Part shown: positions 8,370-16,342 of the stretch, piece by piece
Numbering within the stretch: position 1 is the first letter of the stretch
Layout of the letters: every line of letters begins with the position of its first letter
Origin: Nonomuraea montanisoli
GTDB lineage: Bacteria; Actinomycetota; Actinomycetes; Streptosporangiales; Streptosporangiaceae
DNA length: 64,000 nucleotides
Assembly (NCBI RefSeq): GCF_013363975.1
Contig: NZ_JABWGN010000007.1
Coordinates: forward strand, 434,001 to 498,000
Direction: 5' to 3'
The notes under the pieces: generated by a model
The model's database searches: none
What the model was told of the DNA's origin: nothing
The model's input: only the letters and a program-made list of their open reading frames with translations
Made by a program: the position numbers and the translations under genes

Positions 8370-9331
8370 ACCTCAGGGTCGGAGACGTGGTGGAGGTACG
8401 CGGCGAAGCCGAGATCCTCGCCACGCTGGACGAGCGCGGCGAGCTCGACGGGCTGCCGTTCATGCCGGAGATGCTGGCGTTCTGCGGCCGCCGGATGACC
8501 GTCCACAAGGTCGCGCACAAACTGTGCGACACGCAGACCCGCAGCGGGCTGCGCCGCATGGAGCGCGCGGTCCACCTGGCGGGGGCGCGCTGCGACGGCG
8601 CCGCACACGGCGGCTGCCAGACGGCCTGCTCGCTGTACTGGAAGGAGGCGTGGCTGAAGCGGGTCGGGAGCGGCGGCGAGGCGTTCCCGGAGGCGCCGGC
8701 CGCGCGCGACGGACGGCTCCTGCCGCTGCTGGAGATCAACATCCGCAAGCCCGACTCGGCGGAGCACTACGCCTGCCAGGCCACCGAGCTGCTGCGCGCG
8801 GCCCCGGTCTGCCTGCCGGTGCGCAGCCTCGGCCAGTACGTCACCGACGTGCGCTCCGGCAACGTGGGAGCCTCCCGCACGGCCCACGCCCTGCTCATCG
8901 GGATCTTCAACCGGCTCCAGGCGGCCAGCAAGCGCCTCCTGCCGGAGAAGCTGTGGTTCCGCGAGGGCCGCAGGTGGGGATTCCTGCGGCCGGGACTGCG
9001 CGGGCGCACGCCCACCGGCGCCCTCGACCTCAAGCCCGGCGAGCTCGTCCGGGTCAAGTCGCAGGACGAGATCCTCGCCACCCTCAACGAGGACATGCTC
9101 AACCGCGGCCTCGGCTTCGAGGAGGAGATGGCGCGCTACTGCGGCAAGGTGGTGCGCGTCCAGGCCCGGGTCGAGCGGTGCATCGACGAGCGCTCCGGAC
9201 GCATGCTCACGATGAAGTCCCCCTGCATCACGCTGGAGAACGTGGTGTGCCAGGGGGTGCACAGCCTCAACTGCCCGCGCGAGTTCGTGCCGTTCTGGCG
9301 GGAGATCTGGCTCGAACGCGTGACCCCCTGA
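8366..9331 (+). CDS. Internally duplicated Cys-rich protein of unknown function
   Basis: 321 residues if the TTG at 8366, overlapping the previous stop by four bases, is the start. An N-terminal and a C-terminal block align with each other: GDVVEVRGEAEILATLDE with GELVRVKSQDEILATLNE, then FCGRRM with YCGKVV, then xxCD with xRCI, ending in WKEAWLKRV and WREIWLERV. Copy A has Cys40, 54, 76, 84 and 88. Copy B keeps the counterparts of 40, 54, 76 and 84 but has Phe in place of Cys88. A metal or Fe-S site is plausible. No enzyme family recognised. Position in the sugar operon suggests a role in the same pathway or in membrane-associated assembly. Confidence 0.75.
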   Translation: MNLRVGDVVEVRGEAEILATLDERGELDGLPFMPEMLAFCGRRMTVHKVAHKLCDTQTRSGLRRMERAVHLAGARCDGAAHGGCQTACSLYWKEAWLKRVGSGGEAFPEAPAARDGRLLPLLEINIRKPDSAEHYACQATELLRAAPVCLPVRSLGQYVTDVRSGNVGASRTAHALLIGIFNRLQAASKRLLPEKLWFREGRRWGFLRPGLRGRTPTGALDLKPGELVRVKSQDEILATLNEDMLNRGLGFEEEMARYCGKVVRVQARVERCIDERSGRMLTMKSPCITLENVVCQGVHSLNCPREFVPFWREIWLERVTP

Positions 9332-9357
9332 CGGCACCCCCCATCGGAAAGGCACGG

Positions 9358-10806
9358 ATGGACGAGACACAGCGCGTCGAGGAGATCGGCGCCCAGGCCG
9401 GGCGTGGGCTGCGCTGGAGCATCCTCGGCAACCTCGTCACGAGGGCCGGGTCGTTCGCGATGGGACTGGTGCTCGCGCGCGTGCTCGCGGCCGACGACTT
9501 CGGCACCTACGCCGTGGCGCTGGCGGCGACGCAGCTCGTCATGCACGTCAAGGACGTGGGCATCCAGGCGGCCACCGTGCAGTGGCGGGGCCGCCTGGAG
9601 GACATGGCGCCGACGGCCACGGTGCTGAGCTTCGTCTTCGCCACCGGCCTGTACGGCCTCTTCTGGGGGTTCGCCCCGGTCTTCGCCCGGATGGCCGGCA
9701 ACGAGGACGCCACGGGCGTGGTCCGCCTGCTCACCTCGATCATCCTCATCGAGGCGTTCACCGCGGTCCGCAGCGCCGCGCTGCTGCGCCGCTTCGACCA
9801 GGACAAGCTGACCCGCGCCATCATGATCGGGTTCGTGGCGAACGCGGCCGTGGCGATCACGCTGGCGCTGCGCGGGGCGGGCGCCTACAGCTTCGCCTGG
9901 GGCCAGGTCGCCGCCTCCGTGGTGACCGGGGTGCTGATCTTCGTCTGGGGCTGGGTCCCGGTCCGGCTCGGCCTGGACCGGGAGGTGGCGGGCCGGCTGC
10001 TGCGCTTCGGCATCCCCTCGGCGCTCGGGTTCGGGCTGGAGGCCGTGCTCATGAACGCCGACTACGTCGTGGTCGGCAACGTGCTCGGGGCCGAGCAGCT
10101 CGGCTACTACCTGCTGGCGTTCAACGTGTCGAGCTGGGTGCCGGGGATCATCGGCACGGCGCTGCGCTACGTCTCCTTACCCAGCTTCTCCCGCCTCGCC
10201 GAGGACCCGGCGGCGCTGTCGGAGGGCGTGCGCAGGTCCGTGCCGGTGATGGTGACCTTCGTGCTGCCGCCCGCGCTGGTCATGGCCGTCCTCGCCCACC
10301 CGCTCGTCTCGTTCCTGTACGGCGAGCGGTGGGACTTCTCGGCGGGCGTGCTGCGCTGGCTGGCCGTGCTCATGGTGGTGCGGATGCTCATCTCGTTCCT
10401 GGCCGTGGACATCCTGACCGGGCTGGGCGCCACCAGGACGACGGTCTGGCTCAACCTCGTGTGGGCCGCCGCGCTGCTGCCCGCGCTGGTGGCCGGGGCG
10501 CACCTCGGCGGCATCAGGGGCGCCGCCGTCGCGCACGCGCTGGTCGCCGCGCTGGTCGCGGTCCCCTTCGCGCTGTTCCTCCTGCACCGGGTGGGCGTCC
10601 GGGTGACGCCCGCGCTGCCCGCGCTCGTCCGGCCCGCCGCGGCGGCGGTCGCCGCGGGGGCGCTGATGCTCGTCCTGGACGGGCTGACCGCCGGCGGTCC
10701 CGCGCTCGTGCGGCTGGCCGTCGCCGGGGGCGCCGGGCTGCTGCTGTTCGTCCTGGTCGCGGTGCCGGGCACCGCGATGCACAAACTGGTGAGAAGGAGC
10801 GCCTGA
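9358..10806 (+). CDS. Oligosaccharide flippase (Wzx/MurJ-like, MOP superfamily)
   Basis: 482 residues, ATG at 9358. The protein is almost wholly hydrophobic, with about 12-14 predicted membrane segments starting at GLRWSILGNLVTRAGSFAMG, the usual first helix of polysaccharide_synt proteins. It would move a lipid-linked glycan unit across the cytoplasmic membrane. It sits between the sugar-modifying genes and a GT2 whose ATG overlaps its stop (10804-10808), a normal wzx/GT pairing. Residue 274 uses a TTA codon (10177-10179). Confidence 0.88.
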   Translation: MDETQRVEEIGAQAGRGLRWSILGNLVTRAGSFAMGLVLARVLAADDFGTYAVALAATQLVMHVKDVGIQAATVQWRGRLEDMAPTATVLSFVFATGLYGLFWGFAPVFARMAGNEDATGVVRLLTSIILIEAFTAVRSAALLRRFDQDKLTRAIMIGFVANAAVAITLALRGAGAYSFAWGQVAASVVTGVLIFVWGWVPVRLGLDREVAGRLLRFGIPSALGFGLEAVLMNADYVVVGNVLGAEQLGYYLLAFNVSSWVPGIIGTALRYVSLPSFSRLAEDPAALSEGVRRSVPVMVTFVLPPALVMAVLAHPLVSFLYGERWDFSAGVLRWLAVLMVVRMLISFLAVDILTGLGATRTTVWLNLVWAAALLPALVAGAHLGGIRGAAVAHALVAALVAVPFALFLLHRVGVRVTPALPALVRPAAAAVAAGALMLVLDGLTAGGPALVRLAVAGGAGLLLFVLVAVPGTAMHKLVRRSA

Positions 10807-11687
10807 TGGCATTCGACGACACGCTGGTCTCCGTGGGGCTGCCCGTCTACAACGGCGCCGACCGGGTGGAGAAGACGATCACCTCGGTCCTCGCCCAGGA
10901 CCACCGCAACATCGAGCTGGTCATCTGCGACAACGCCTCCACCGACCGCACCGAGGAGGTCTGCCGCGACTGGGCCGCCACCGACGCGCGGGTCGTCTAC
11001 CACCGCCAGCCGCGCAACATCGGGCAGCTCCCCAACTTCAGCGACGCCATCCGCCGCTCGCGAGGCGCGTTCTACCGGTGGGCCGGCGACGACAACTGGC
11101 TGGCGCCCGACTACGTCTCCCGCTGCCTGGAGGTCTTCGCCCGCGACGAGCGGCTGCTCCTGGTGACCACCCAGCAGGCGTACACCGGCCCCGACGGCAC
11201 GACGCGGACGGCGCCGTACACGGGGACCGGCTACCTGTCCGACGACCCCGTGGACCGCTTCGCCGAGTCGCTGCGCATGCTCAACGAGGACCCGTTCGCC
11301 ATGGACCCGCTCTACGCGCTGATGCGCCGCACCCGGGTCATGGCCGTCAACCGAGGGCCCGCCCTGCTGCGGGAGGACGAGATCTTCGCCGCCCGCATGG
11401 CGCTGGCCGGCCCGTGGGGGCACGTGCCCGAGGTGCTGGCGGGCCGCGACTGGGAGCCGCAGCGCCTGGCCGACATCGCCCGCAAGCTCGGCGCGCCGGC
11501 CTGGCACGTGCGCGTCTCCACGCTGATCCAGTGCAGGGAGCTGCTGCGGGCGCTGGGCGAGGTCGAGCTGACCTCCGCCCAGCGCCGCAGGGGCCGCGCG
11601 CTGGTGGCGCGGATGTACGTGCGCCGGCACGGCACGGTCGCCGTCCGGCGCGGACGCAAGCTCGCCGGTCTGGTCACCTCCCGCTGA
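10806..11687 (+). CDS. Glycosyltransferase family 2
   Basis: 293 residues, GT-A fold: N-terminal VSVGLPVYNGADRVEKTI, the nucleotide-sugar segment ICDNASTDRTEE, and GDDNW in place of a classical DxD. It probably adds one sugar to a lipid-linked or protein-linked acceptor at the inner membrane face; donor and acceptor are unknown. Last gene of the run that begins at 2490, coupled to the flippase by a one-base stop/start overlap. Confidence 0.88.
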   Translation: MAFDDTLVSVGLPVYNGADRVEKTITSVLAQDHRNIELVICDNASTDRTEEVCRDWAATDARVVYHRQPRNIGQLPNFSDAIRRSRGAFYRWAGDDNWLAPDYVSRCLEVFARDERLLLVTTQQAYTGPDGTTRTAPYTGTGYLSDDPVDRFAESLRMLNEDPFAMDPLYALMRRTRVMAVNRGPALLREDEIFAARMALAGPWGHVPEVLAGRDWEPQRLADIARKLGAPAWHVRVSTLIQCRELLRALGEVELTSAQRRRGRALVARMYVRRHGTVAVRRGRKLAGLVTSR

Positions 11688-11786
11688 AGGGCGCCACCGT
11701 GCCCTGGTGATGCTCGTCGGTGTCATCAACGACTTCCCTGGGTGATCGTCCTGCGGGAGGGAGTGCCGTCCCTGTCCACCATGTGA

Positions 11787-11800
11787 TGTGAGCGTTAACA
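11787..11800. promoter_or_regulatory. Imperfect LacI-type operator
   Basis: TGTGAGCGTTAACA differs at two of 14 positions from the perfect palindrome TGTTAGCGCTAACA found upstream of the sugar-binding protein. Possible additional site for the same regulator; weak on its own. Confidence 0.35.
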
Positions 11801-11999
11801 GACTGATCCGGGAATGACCGGCGGCGCAACGCGGGTTTCGCGCAGGTTACGCGGCGGCGCCGCGGCCCGTCAATGCTCCGGCAGCGGGTGAGCTGCGGGG
11901 GAGTTGCGCCTTCCGTTCACCGACATGTCACGATTCGGTATCGGGCGTGACGCGCCCTTGACGCGGATCCGAGCCTGGGCGACAGTCGAGCACATCGTT

Positions 12000-12009
12000 G
12001 AACCGGTTC
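12000..12009. promoter_or_regulatory. Palindrome GAACCGGTTC
   Basis: A 10-base perfect palindrome with the same core as the 12149-12164 site, 149 bases upstream of it. Two matching sites before a LacI gene suggest looping or cooperative autoregulation. Confidence 0.45.
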
Positions 12010-12148
12010 GCCTGTTCCGAAGGTTCGCAGGCGGCCCCCGTCCGGGACGGTGCCGCGCCCCGGCTCGCTGTGGCCTGCGAACGCCGACGACAACGGCGCC
12101 TTCGCCCAGGCATCCGGCAGGCGGTACGGGAGTCAGGCAGTCGTCAAT

Positions 12149-12164
12149 GTCGAACCGGTTCGAC
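12149..12164. promoter_or_regulatory. 16-base palindromic operator of the LacI-type gene
   Basis: GTCGAACCGGTTCGAC is a perfect 16-base palindrome with a central CG, as LacI-family operators have. It ends 16 bases before the start codon and seven bases before the ribosome binding site, a position suited to autorepression. Confidence 0.55.
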
Positions 12165-12180
12165 GACCAAGGAGGTGAGA

Positions 12181-13224
12181 ATGGCGACGATCGGGGACGT
12201 GGCCCGGGAGGCGGGCGTCAGCCGCAGCACGGCGTCGTACGCGCTGTCGGGCAAGCGGCCCATCTCGGAGGAGGTGCGCCGGCGCGTGCTGGCCGCGGCC
12301 GAGGCGCTCGCCTACACGCCGAACGCCGGCGCGCGGGCGCTGGCCACGTCCAGGACCAAGGTCCTCGGTCTGCTCGCCCGCTTCTACACGGACGAGTTCG
12401 CGCCCGCGATGATGCAGTACATCCAGGGCGTCACCGACACCGCCCGCGACCTGGGCTACGACACGCTGCTGGTCACCGACGAGGACGGGGCACGGGCGCT
12501 GCGGCGCATCACCGACTCCCGCATGGTGGACGGCGTCGTCCTGATGAACATCGCGCAGGACGACCCGAGGCTGCCGATCCTGCGGGCCGCGCCCCAACCG
12601 GGCGCCACGGTCGGCCTGCCGGGCGACTGCTCGGGGATCGACGTGTTCGACCTCGACTTCGAGGAGGCCGGACGGGCCATGGTGGACCACCTCCACCGGC
12701 TCGGCCACCGCGAGCTGATCCTGATCTCGCAACCGGAGCACGTGGTCGAGCGGGGCGGCGCGTACGTGTGGCGCCTCAGGGACGCCGCGCTGGAGCGGGC
12801 GCGCCAGTGCGGCGTCACCCTGCACACCGTGTACGGCGAGTCCCGGCAGCCGGCCGTCGGGCGCCTGCTCCACACGCTGCTGGACACCTACCCGTCGGCC
12901 ACCGGCCTGCTGATCAACAACGAGGCGGCCGCCGCGGCGCTGCCCTCCGTCGCCCACGAGCGAGGGCTGCGGGTGCCCGAGGACCTGTCGGTCATCGGGC
13001 GCTACTCCGCGGAGTTCGCCGCGGCCTTCTCCCTGCCCTATTCGTTCGTCGAGAGCGCGCCCGACCGTCTCGGCTCCATGGCGGTGCGCCAGCTCGTGCG
13101 CCGCGTGGAGTCGGCGACGGCCCGCCGCGAGCCCTTCGTCGTGCGCTTCATCTCGCCCGAGCTCGTGTCCCGCGGCAGCACCACGCCGCCGCGGGATCCC
13201 CGCCCGCGTACGCCCGCCCGCTAG
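12181..13224 (+). CDS. LacI family transcriptional regulator
   Basis: 347 residues; ATG at 12181 with GGAGGTGAG upstream. The N-terminal helix-turn-helix reads TIGDVAREAGVSRSTASYAL, followed by the hinge helix region (TPNAGARALATSRT). The rest is a periplasmic-binding-protein-like sugar sensor domain. It should repress the adjacent ABC transporter and glycosidase genes until its sugar ligand is present. Operator candidates lie upstream of itself (12000, 12149) and of the binding-protein gene (13265). Confidence 0.9.
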   Translation: MATIGDVAREAGVSRSTASYALSGKRPISEEVRRRVLAAAEALAYTPNAGARALATSRTKVLGLLARFYTDEFAPAMMQYIQGVTDTARDLGYDTLLVTDEDGARALRRITDSRMVDGVVLMNIAQDDPRLPILRAAPQPGATVGLPGDCSGIDVFDLDFEEAGRAMVDHLHRLGHRELILISQPEHVVERGGAYVWRLRDAALERARQCGVTLHTVYGESRQPAVGRLLHTLLDTYPSATGLLINNEAAAAALPSVAHERGLRVPEDLSVIGRYSAEFAAAFSLPYSFVESAPDRLGSMAVRQLVRRVESATARREPFVVRFISPELVSRGSTTPPRDPRPRTPAR

Positions 13225-13264
13225 AACCGGGCGCACCCCACAGAACCATTCGACGGCGCTCGTT

Positions 13265-13278
13265 TGTTAGCGCTAACA
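13265..13278. promoter_or_regulatory. Perfect LacI-type operator upstream of the transporter operon
   Basis: TGTTAGCGCTAACA is a perfect 14-base palindrome with central CG, the classical actinobacterial LacI-family operator. It sits 15 bases before the GTG start of the substrate-binding protein, just before GGAGGA, where a bound repressor would block the transporter and hydrolase genes. Confidence 0.7.
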
Positions 13279-13292
13279 CCTGGAGGATTCGG

Positions 13293-14564
13293 GTGACTCG
13301 TCCATCGTTCCCCGCCCGCGCGGCGGCCTTCGGAACCGCCCTCCTGAGCCTGGCCGCCCTGACCGCGTGCGCGTCCGCGCCCACCCCCGGTGGCGACGCC
13401 GCCGCGCCGGCCGCCGACGCGAACACCTACACGTGGTGGGACCCGTACCCGCAGCACGACGCCTCCTCCGCCTGGGCCAAGCGGGTGGACACCTGCGGCA
13501 AGCAGGCCGGCGTCACCATCAAGCGCACCGCCTACGACACCACGGCGCTGACCAACCAGGCCCTGCTCGCGGGCCAGGAGGGCAACGCCCCCGACGTCAT
13601 CCTGCTCGACAACCCCGCCGTCTCCACCCTCGCGGACGCGGGGATGCTGGCCACGATGGACGACTTCGGCCTGGACACCGCCAGGTTCGACAAGAACCTC
13701 ATCGCCGCCGGCGAGCTGGACGGCAAGACCTACGGCATCCCCATCGGGGCGAACACGCTGGCCCTCTACTACAACGAGAAGATCCTCGACGCCGCCGGCG
13801 TCGATCCCGCCTCGATCAAGGACTGGGCCTCGCTCGGCGCGGCGCTGAAGAAGGTCAAGGCATCGGGCAAGAAGGCGATCACCTTCGCGGCCATCGGCAC
13901 GGAGGAGGGCTCCTTCCAGTTCCTGCCGTGGTTCTGGGGCGCGGGCGCGAAGCTCACCGAGCTGGACTCGCCGCAGGCGGCCGAGGGGCTGAGCCTCTGG
14001 AACTCCTGGGTCAAGGACGGCCTGGCCCCCAACTCGGTGATGAGCGACTCGCAGAACACCACCTGGGAGGAGTTCCTGACCGGCGAGTTCGGCTTCGCCG
14101 AGAACGGCACCTGGCAGATCAACAGCGCCGCGAAGGCGGGCTTCCCGACGGGCATCGTGCAGATCCCGGCCAAGGACGGCGGTGCCGCCCCCACCCCCAC
14201 GGGCGGCGAGTTCATCACGGTCCCGGTGCAGAAGGACACCAAGCGCTACACCGCCACCAAGAAGATCGTCGAGTGCATGACCACGCCTGAGGGCCTGGTC
14301 GAGACGGGCACGACGTTCGCGTACTACATCCCGTCCACCGCCGAGGGGCAGCAGGCGATCCTCGCCAAGGAGCCGAGCCTGAAGCCGTGGGTCGAGGCCG
14401 TCCGATCGGCCAAGGGCCGCACGAGCGACAACCTCGGCACCAAGTACCCCAAGATCTCCGAGGCCCTGTGGACGGCGGTGCAGAAGGCGCTCAGCGGCTC
14501 GGCCGCGCCCGCCGACGCGCTCAAGGACGCGCAGGCCAAGGCCAAGCAGGCCGTCGGCGGCTGA
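13293..14564 (+). CDS. ABC transporter sugar-binding lipoprotein
   Basis: 423 residues, GTG start at 13293 behind GGAGGA. The signal peptide ends in the lipobox LTAC (about residues 25-28), so it is a membrane-anchored extracellular solute receptor. The mature part (YTWWDPYPQHDASS, GKTYGIPIGANTLALYYNEKIL) matches family 1 carbohydrate-binding proteins. It delivers sugar or oligosaccharide to the two permeases downstream. No ATPase is encoded here; such CUT1 systems often share an MsiK-type ATPase. Cargo is probably an arabinofuranosyl oligosaccharide, inferred from the GH127 gene. Confidence 0.92.
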   Translation: MTRPSFPARAAAFGTALLSLAALTACASAPTPGGDAAAPAADANTYTWWDPYPQHDASSAWAKRVDTCGKQAGVTIKRTAYDTTALTNQALLAGQEGNAPDVILLDNPAVSTLADAGMLATMDDFGLDTARFDKNLIAAGELDGKTYGIPIGANTLALYYNEKILDAAGVDPASIKDWASLGAALKKVKASGKKAITFAAIGTEEGSFQFLPWFWGAGAKLTELDSPQAAEGLSLWNSWVKDGLAPNSVMSDSQNTTWEEFLTGEFGFAENGTWQINSAAKAGFPTGIVQIPAKDGGAAPTPTGGEFITVPVQKDTKRYTATKKIVECMTTPEGLVETGTTFAYYIPSTAEGQQAILAKEPSLKPWVEAVRSAKGRTSDNLGTKYPKISEALWTAVQKALSGSAAPADALKDAQAKAKQAVGG

Positions 14565-14575
14565 GTGGATCTTCC

Positions 14576-15532
14576 ATGGCACTCATCCGCACCGACGCGG
14601 TGGCGACCGGCGGCAGGCCGACGGCGAAGGTGAGCCCCGCCCCCGGCCGCCGGCCCTCCGGGCGCTGGACGGCCCTCGCCTTCCTCGCGCCGCTCGTCGT
14701 CTACCTGCTCGTCTTCTACGCCTATCCGCTGTACCGCAACATCGAGCTCAGCGTGCACGACTACACGCCGCGCGCGTTCGTCCAGGGCGACCCCGAGTTC
14801 ACCGGCCTGGACAACTACCGCGCCGTCCTGTCGGACGACGCCTTCCTCGCGGCGCTGCGCAACACGGCCCTGTTCACGCTGGTGTCCATCGCCTTCCAGT
14901 ACGCGCTGGGCCTGGCGCTCGCGGTCTTCTTCCAGCGCGGCTTCCGCCTGTCCGCGGTGCTGCGCGCGATGTTCCTCGTGCCGTGGCTGCTGCCGCTGAT
15001 CGTCTCGGCCTCGACCTGGTCGTGGATGCTCAACAGCGACAACGGCATCGTCAACGCCTTCCTGCGGGCGTTCGGGATCGGCCAGATCAACTGGCTCACC
15101 TCCCCGGGCACCGCGCTGCTGTCCGTCACCGTCGCCAACATCTGGCTGGGGATCCCGTTCAACCTGGTGATCCTGTACGCCGGGCTGCAGAACATCCCGG
15201 CCTCCCTGTACGAGGCCGCCGGCCTGGACGGGGCGAACGCCTGGCAGCGGTTCTGGCGCATCACCTTCCCCCTGCTGCGCCCGGTGTCGGCGATCACGCT
15301 GCTGCTCGGGCTCATCTACACGCTCAAGGTCGTCGACATCATCTGGATCATGACCAGGGGAGGGCCCGCGGACGCGTCGGCGACGCTGGCCATCTGGTCC
15401 TACCGCGAGGCGTTCGGCACGGGGCAGCCCGACTTCTCCCCGGCGGCGGCCGTCGGCAACCTGCTCATCCTCATCGCCTTCGCCGCGGGCCTTCTCCACG
15501 TCCGGATGCAGCGGAAGGAGGGAATCTCGTGA
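14576..15532 (+). CDS. Sugar ABC transporter permease (MalF-like)
   Basis: 318 residues with about six membrane helices. The ATPase-coupling loop is visible as YEAAGLDGANAWQRFWRITF, close to the EAA consensus. ATG at 14576, 11 bases after the binding-protein stop. Forms the translocation pore with the next gene, which overlaps it by four bases (GTGA). Confidence 0.92.
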   Translation: MALIRTDAVATGGRPTAKVSPAPGRRPSGRWTALAFLAPLVVYLLVFYAYPLYRNIELSVHDYTPRAFVQGDPEFTGLDNYRAVLSDDAFLAALRNTALFTLVSIAFQYALGLALAVFFQRGFRLSAVLRAMFLVPWLLPLIVSASTWSWMLNSDNGIVNAFLRAFGIGQINWLTSPGTALLSVTVANIWLGIPFNLVILYAGLQNIPASLYEAAGLDGANAWQRFWRITFPLLRPVSAITLLLGLIYTLKVVDIIWIMTRGGPADASATLAIWSYREAFGTGQPDFSPAAAVGNLLILIAFAAGLLHVRMQRKEGIS

Positions 15533-16335
15533 GCAGATGGAGGACCGCCGTCGGGGTCGTCCTGACCGGGGTGATGCTCTTCCCGGTCTACTGGATGGTC
15601 AACGTCTCCCTCACCAGGACCGGCGACATGCGGGCGGACCCGCCCCACTGGTTCCCCTGGGACCCCACGTTCGAGGGGTACGCGGCGGCGCTCGGCCAGC
15701 AGCTTCCGGCCCTGGCCACCAGCCTGTTCATCGGCCTCGGGACCGTCGCCCTCACCCTGCTCGTGGCCCTGCCCGCCGGGTACGCGCTGGCGAAGCTGCT
15801 GCCGCGCGGCACCGGCGCGATCGACTTCCTGCTGCTCGTCACGCAGATGATCCCGGCCGTCGTCATGGCCATGGGCTTCTACGCGATCTACATCAGGCTC
15901 GGGATGCTGAACACCGTCGCGGGGCTGATCGTCGCCGACTCGACGCTGGCCGTGCCGTTCGCGGTGCTGCTGTTCCGGGCGTTCATGGCGGGCATCCCCC
16001 GGGAGATCATGGCCGCGGCGCAGATCGACGGGGCGGGCACCTGGCGCACGTTCCGGTCCGTCGTCCTGCCGCTGAGCCGCAACTCGGTGATCACGGTGTC
16101 GCTGTTCGCGTTCCTCTGGGCCTGGTCGGACTTCATCTTCGCCTCGACCCTCAACCGCAGCAGCGACACGATCCCGGTCACGCTCGGCATCTTCCGCTAC
16201 ATCGGCAACAACACCACCCAGTGGAACGCGATCATGGCGACGGCGGTGATCGCGTCCGTCCCCGCCGCCTTCCTCCTCGTTCTCGCGCAGCGCTACATCG
16301 CCGCCGGGGTCACCGCCGGCGCAGTAAAGGACTGA
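15529..16335 (+). CDS. Sugar ABC transporter permease (MalG-like)
   Basis: 268 residues starting at GTG 15529. Six hydrophobic segments and the EAA-type loop MAAAQIDGAGTWRTFRSVVL identify the second CUT1 permease. Partners with the upstream MalF-like protein. Followed seven bases later by the GH127 gene, so import and hydrolysis are co-transcribed. Confidence 0.92.
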   Translation: MSRWRTAVGVVLTGVMLFPVYWMVNVSLTRTGDMRADPPHWFPWDPTFEGYAAALGQQLPALATSLFIGLGTVALTLLVALPAGYALAKLLPRGTGAIDFLLLVTQMIPAVVMAMGFYAIYIRLGMLNTVAGLIVADSTLAVPFAVLLFRAFMAGIPREIMAAAQIDGAGTWRTFRSVVLPLSRNSVITVSLFAFLWAWSDFIFASTLNRSSDTIPVTLGIFRYIGNNTTQWNAIMATAVIASVPAAFLLVLAQRYIAAGVTAGAVKD

Positions 16336-16342
16336 ACGACCA

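Larger units (their letters stand above)
11688..12180. promoter_or_regulatory. 493-base intergenic region upstream of the LacI-type regulator
   Basis: No credible ORF. It holds three LacI-type half-symmetric sites: an imperfect TGTTAGCGCTAACA relative at 11787-11800, GAACCGGTTC at 12000-12009, and a perfect 16-base palindrome at 12149-12164. It also holds a strong ribosome binding site (GGAGGTGAG) just before 12181. It probably contains the regulator promoter and autoregulatory sites. Confidence 0.5.

Noticed and set aside
11904..13292. N-terminal extension of the sugar-binding protein through the LacI region
   Set aside because: The frame is open by chance; the signal peptide and ribosome binding site fix the start at 13293.
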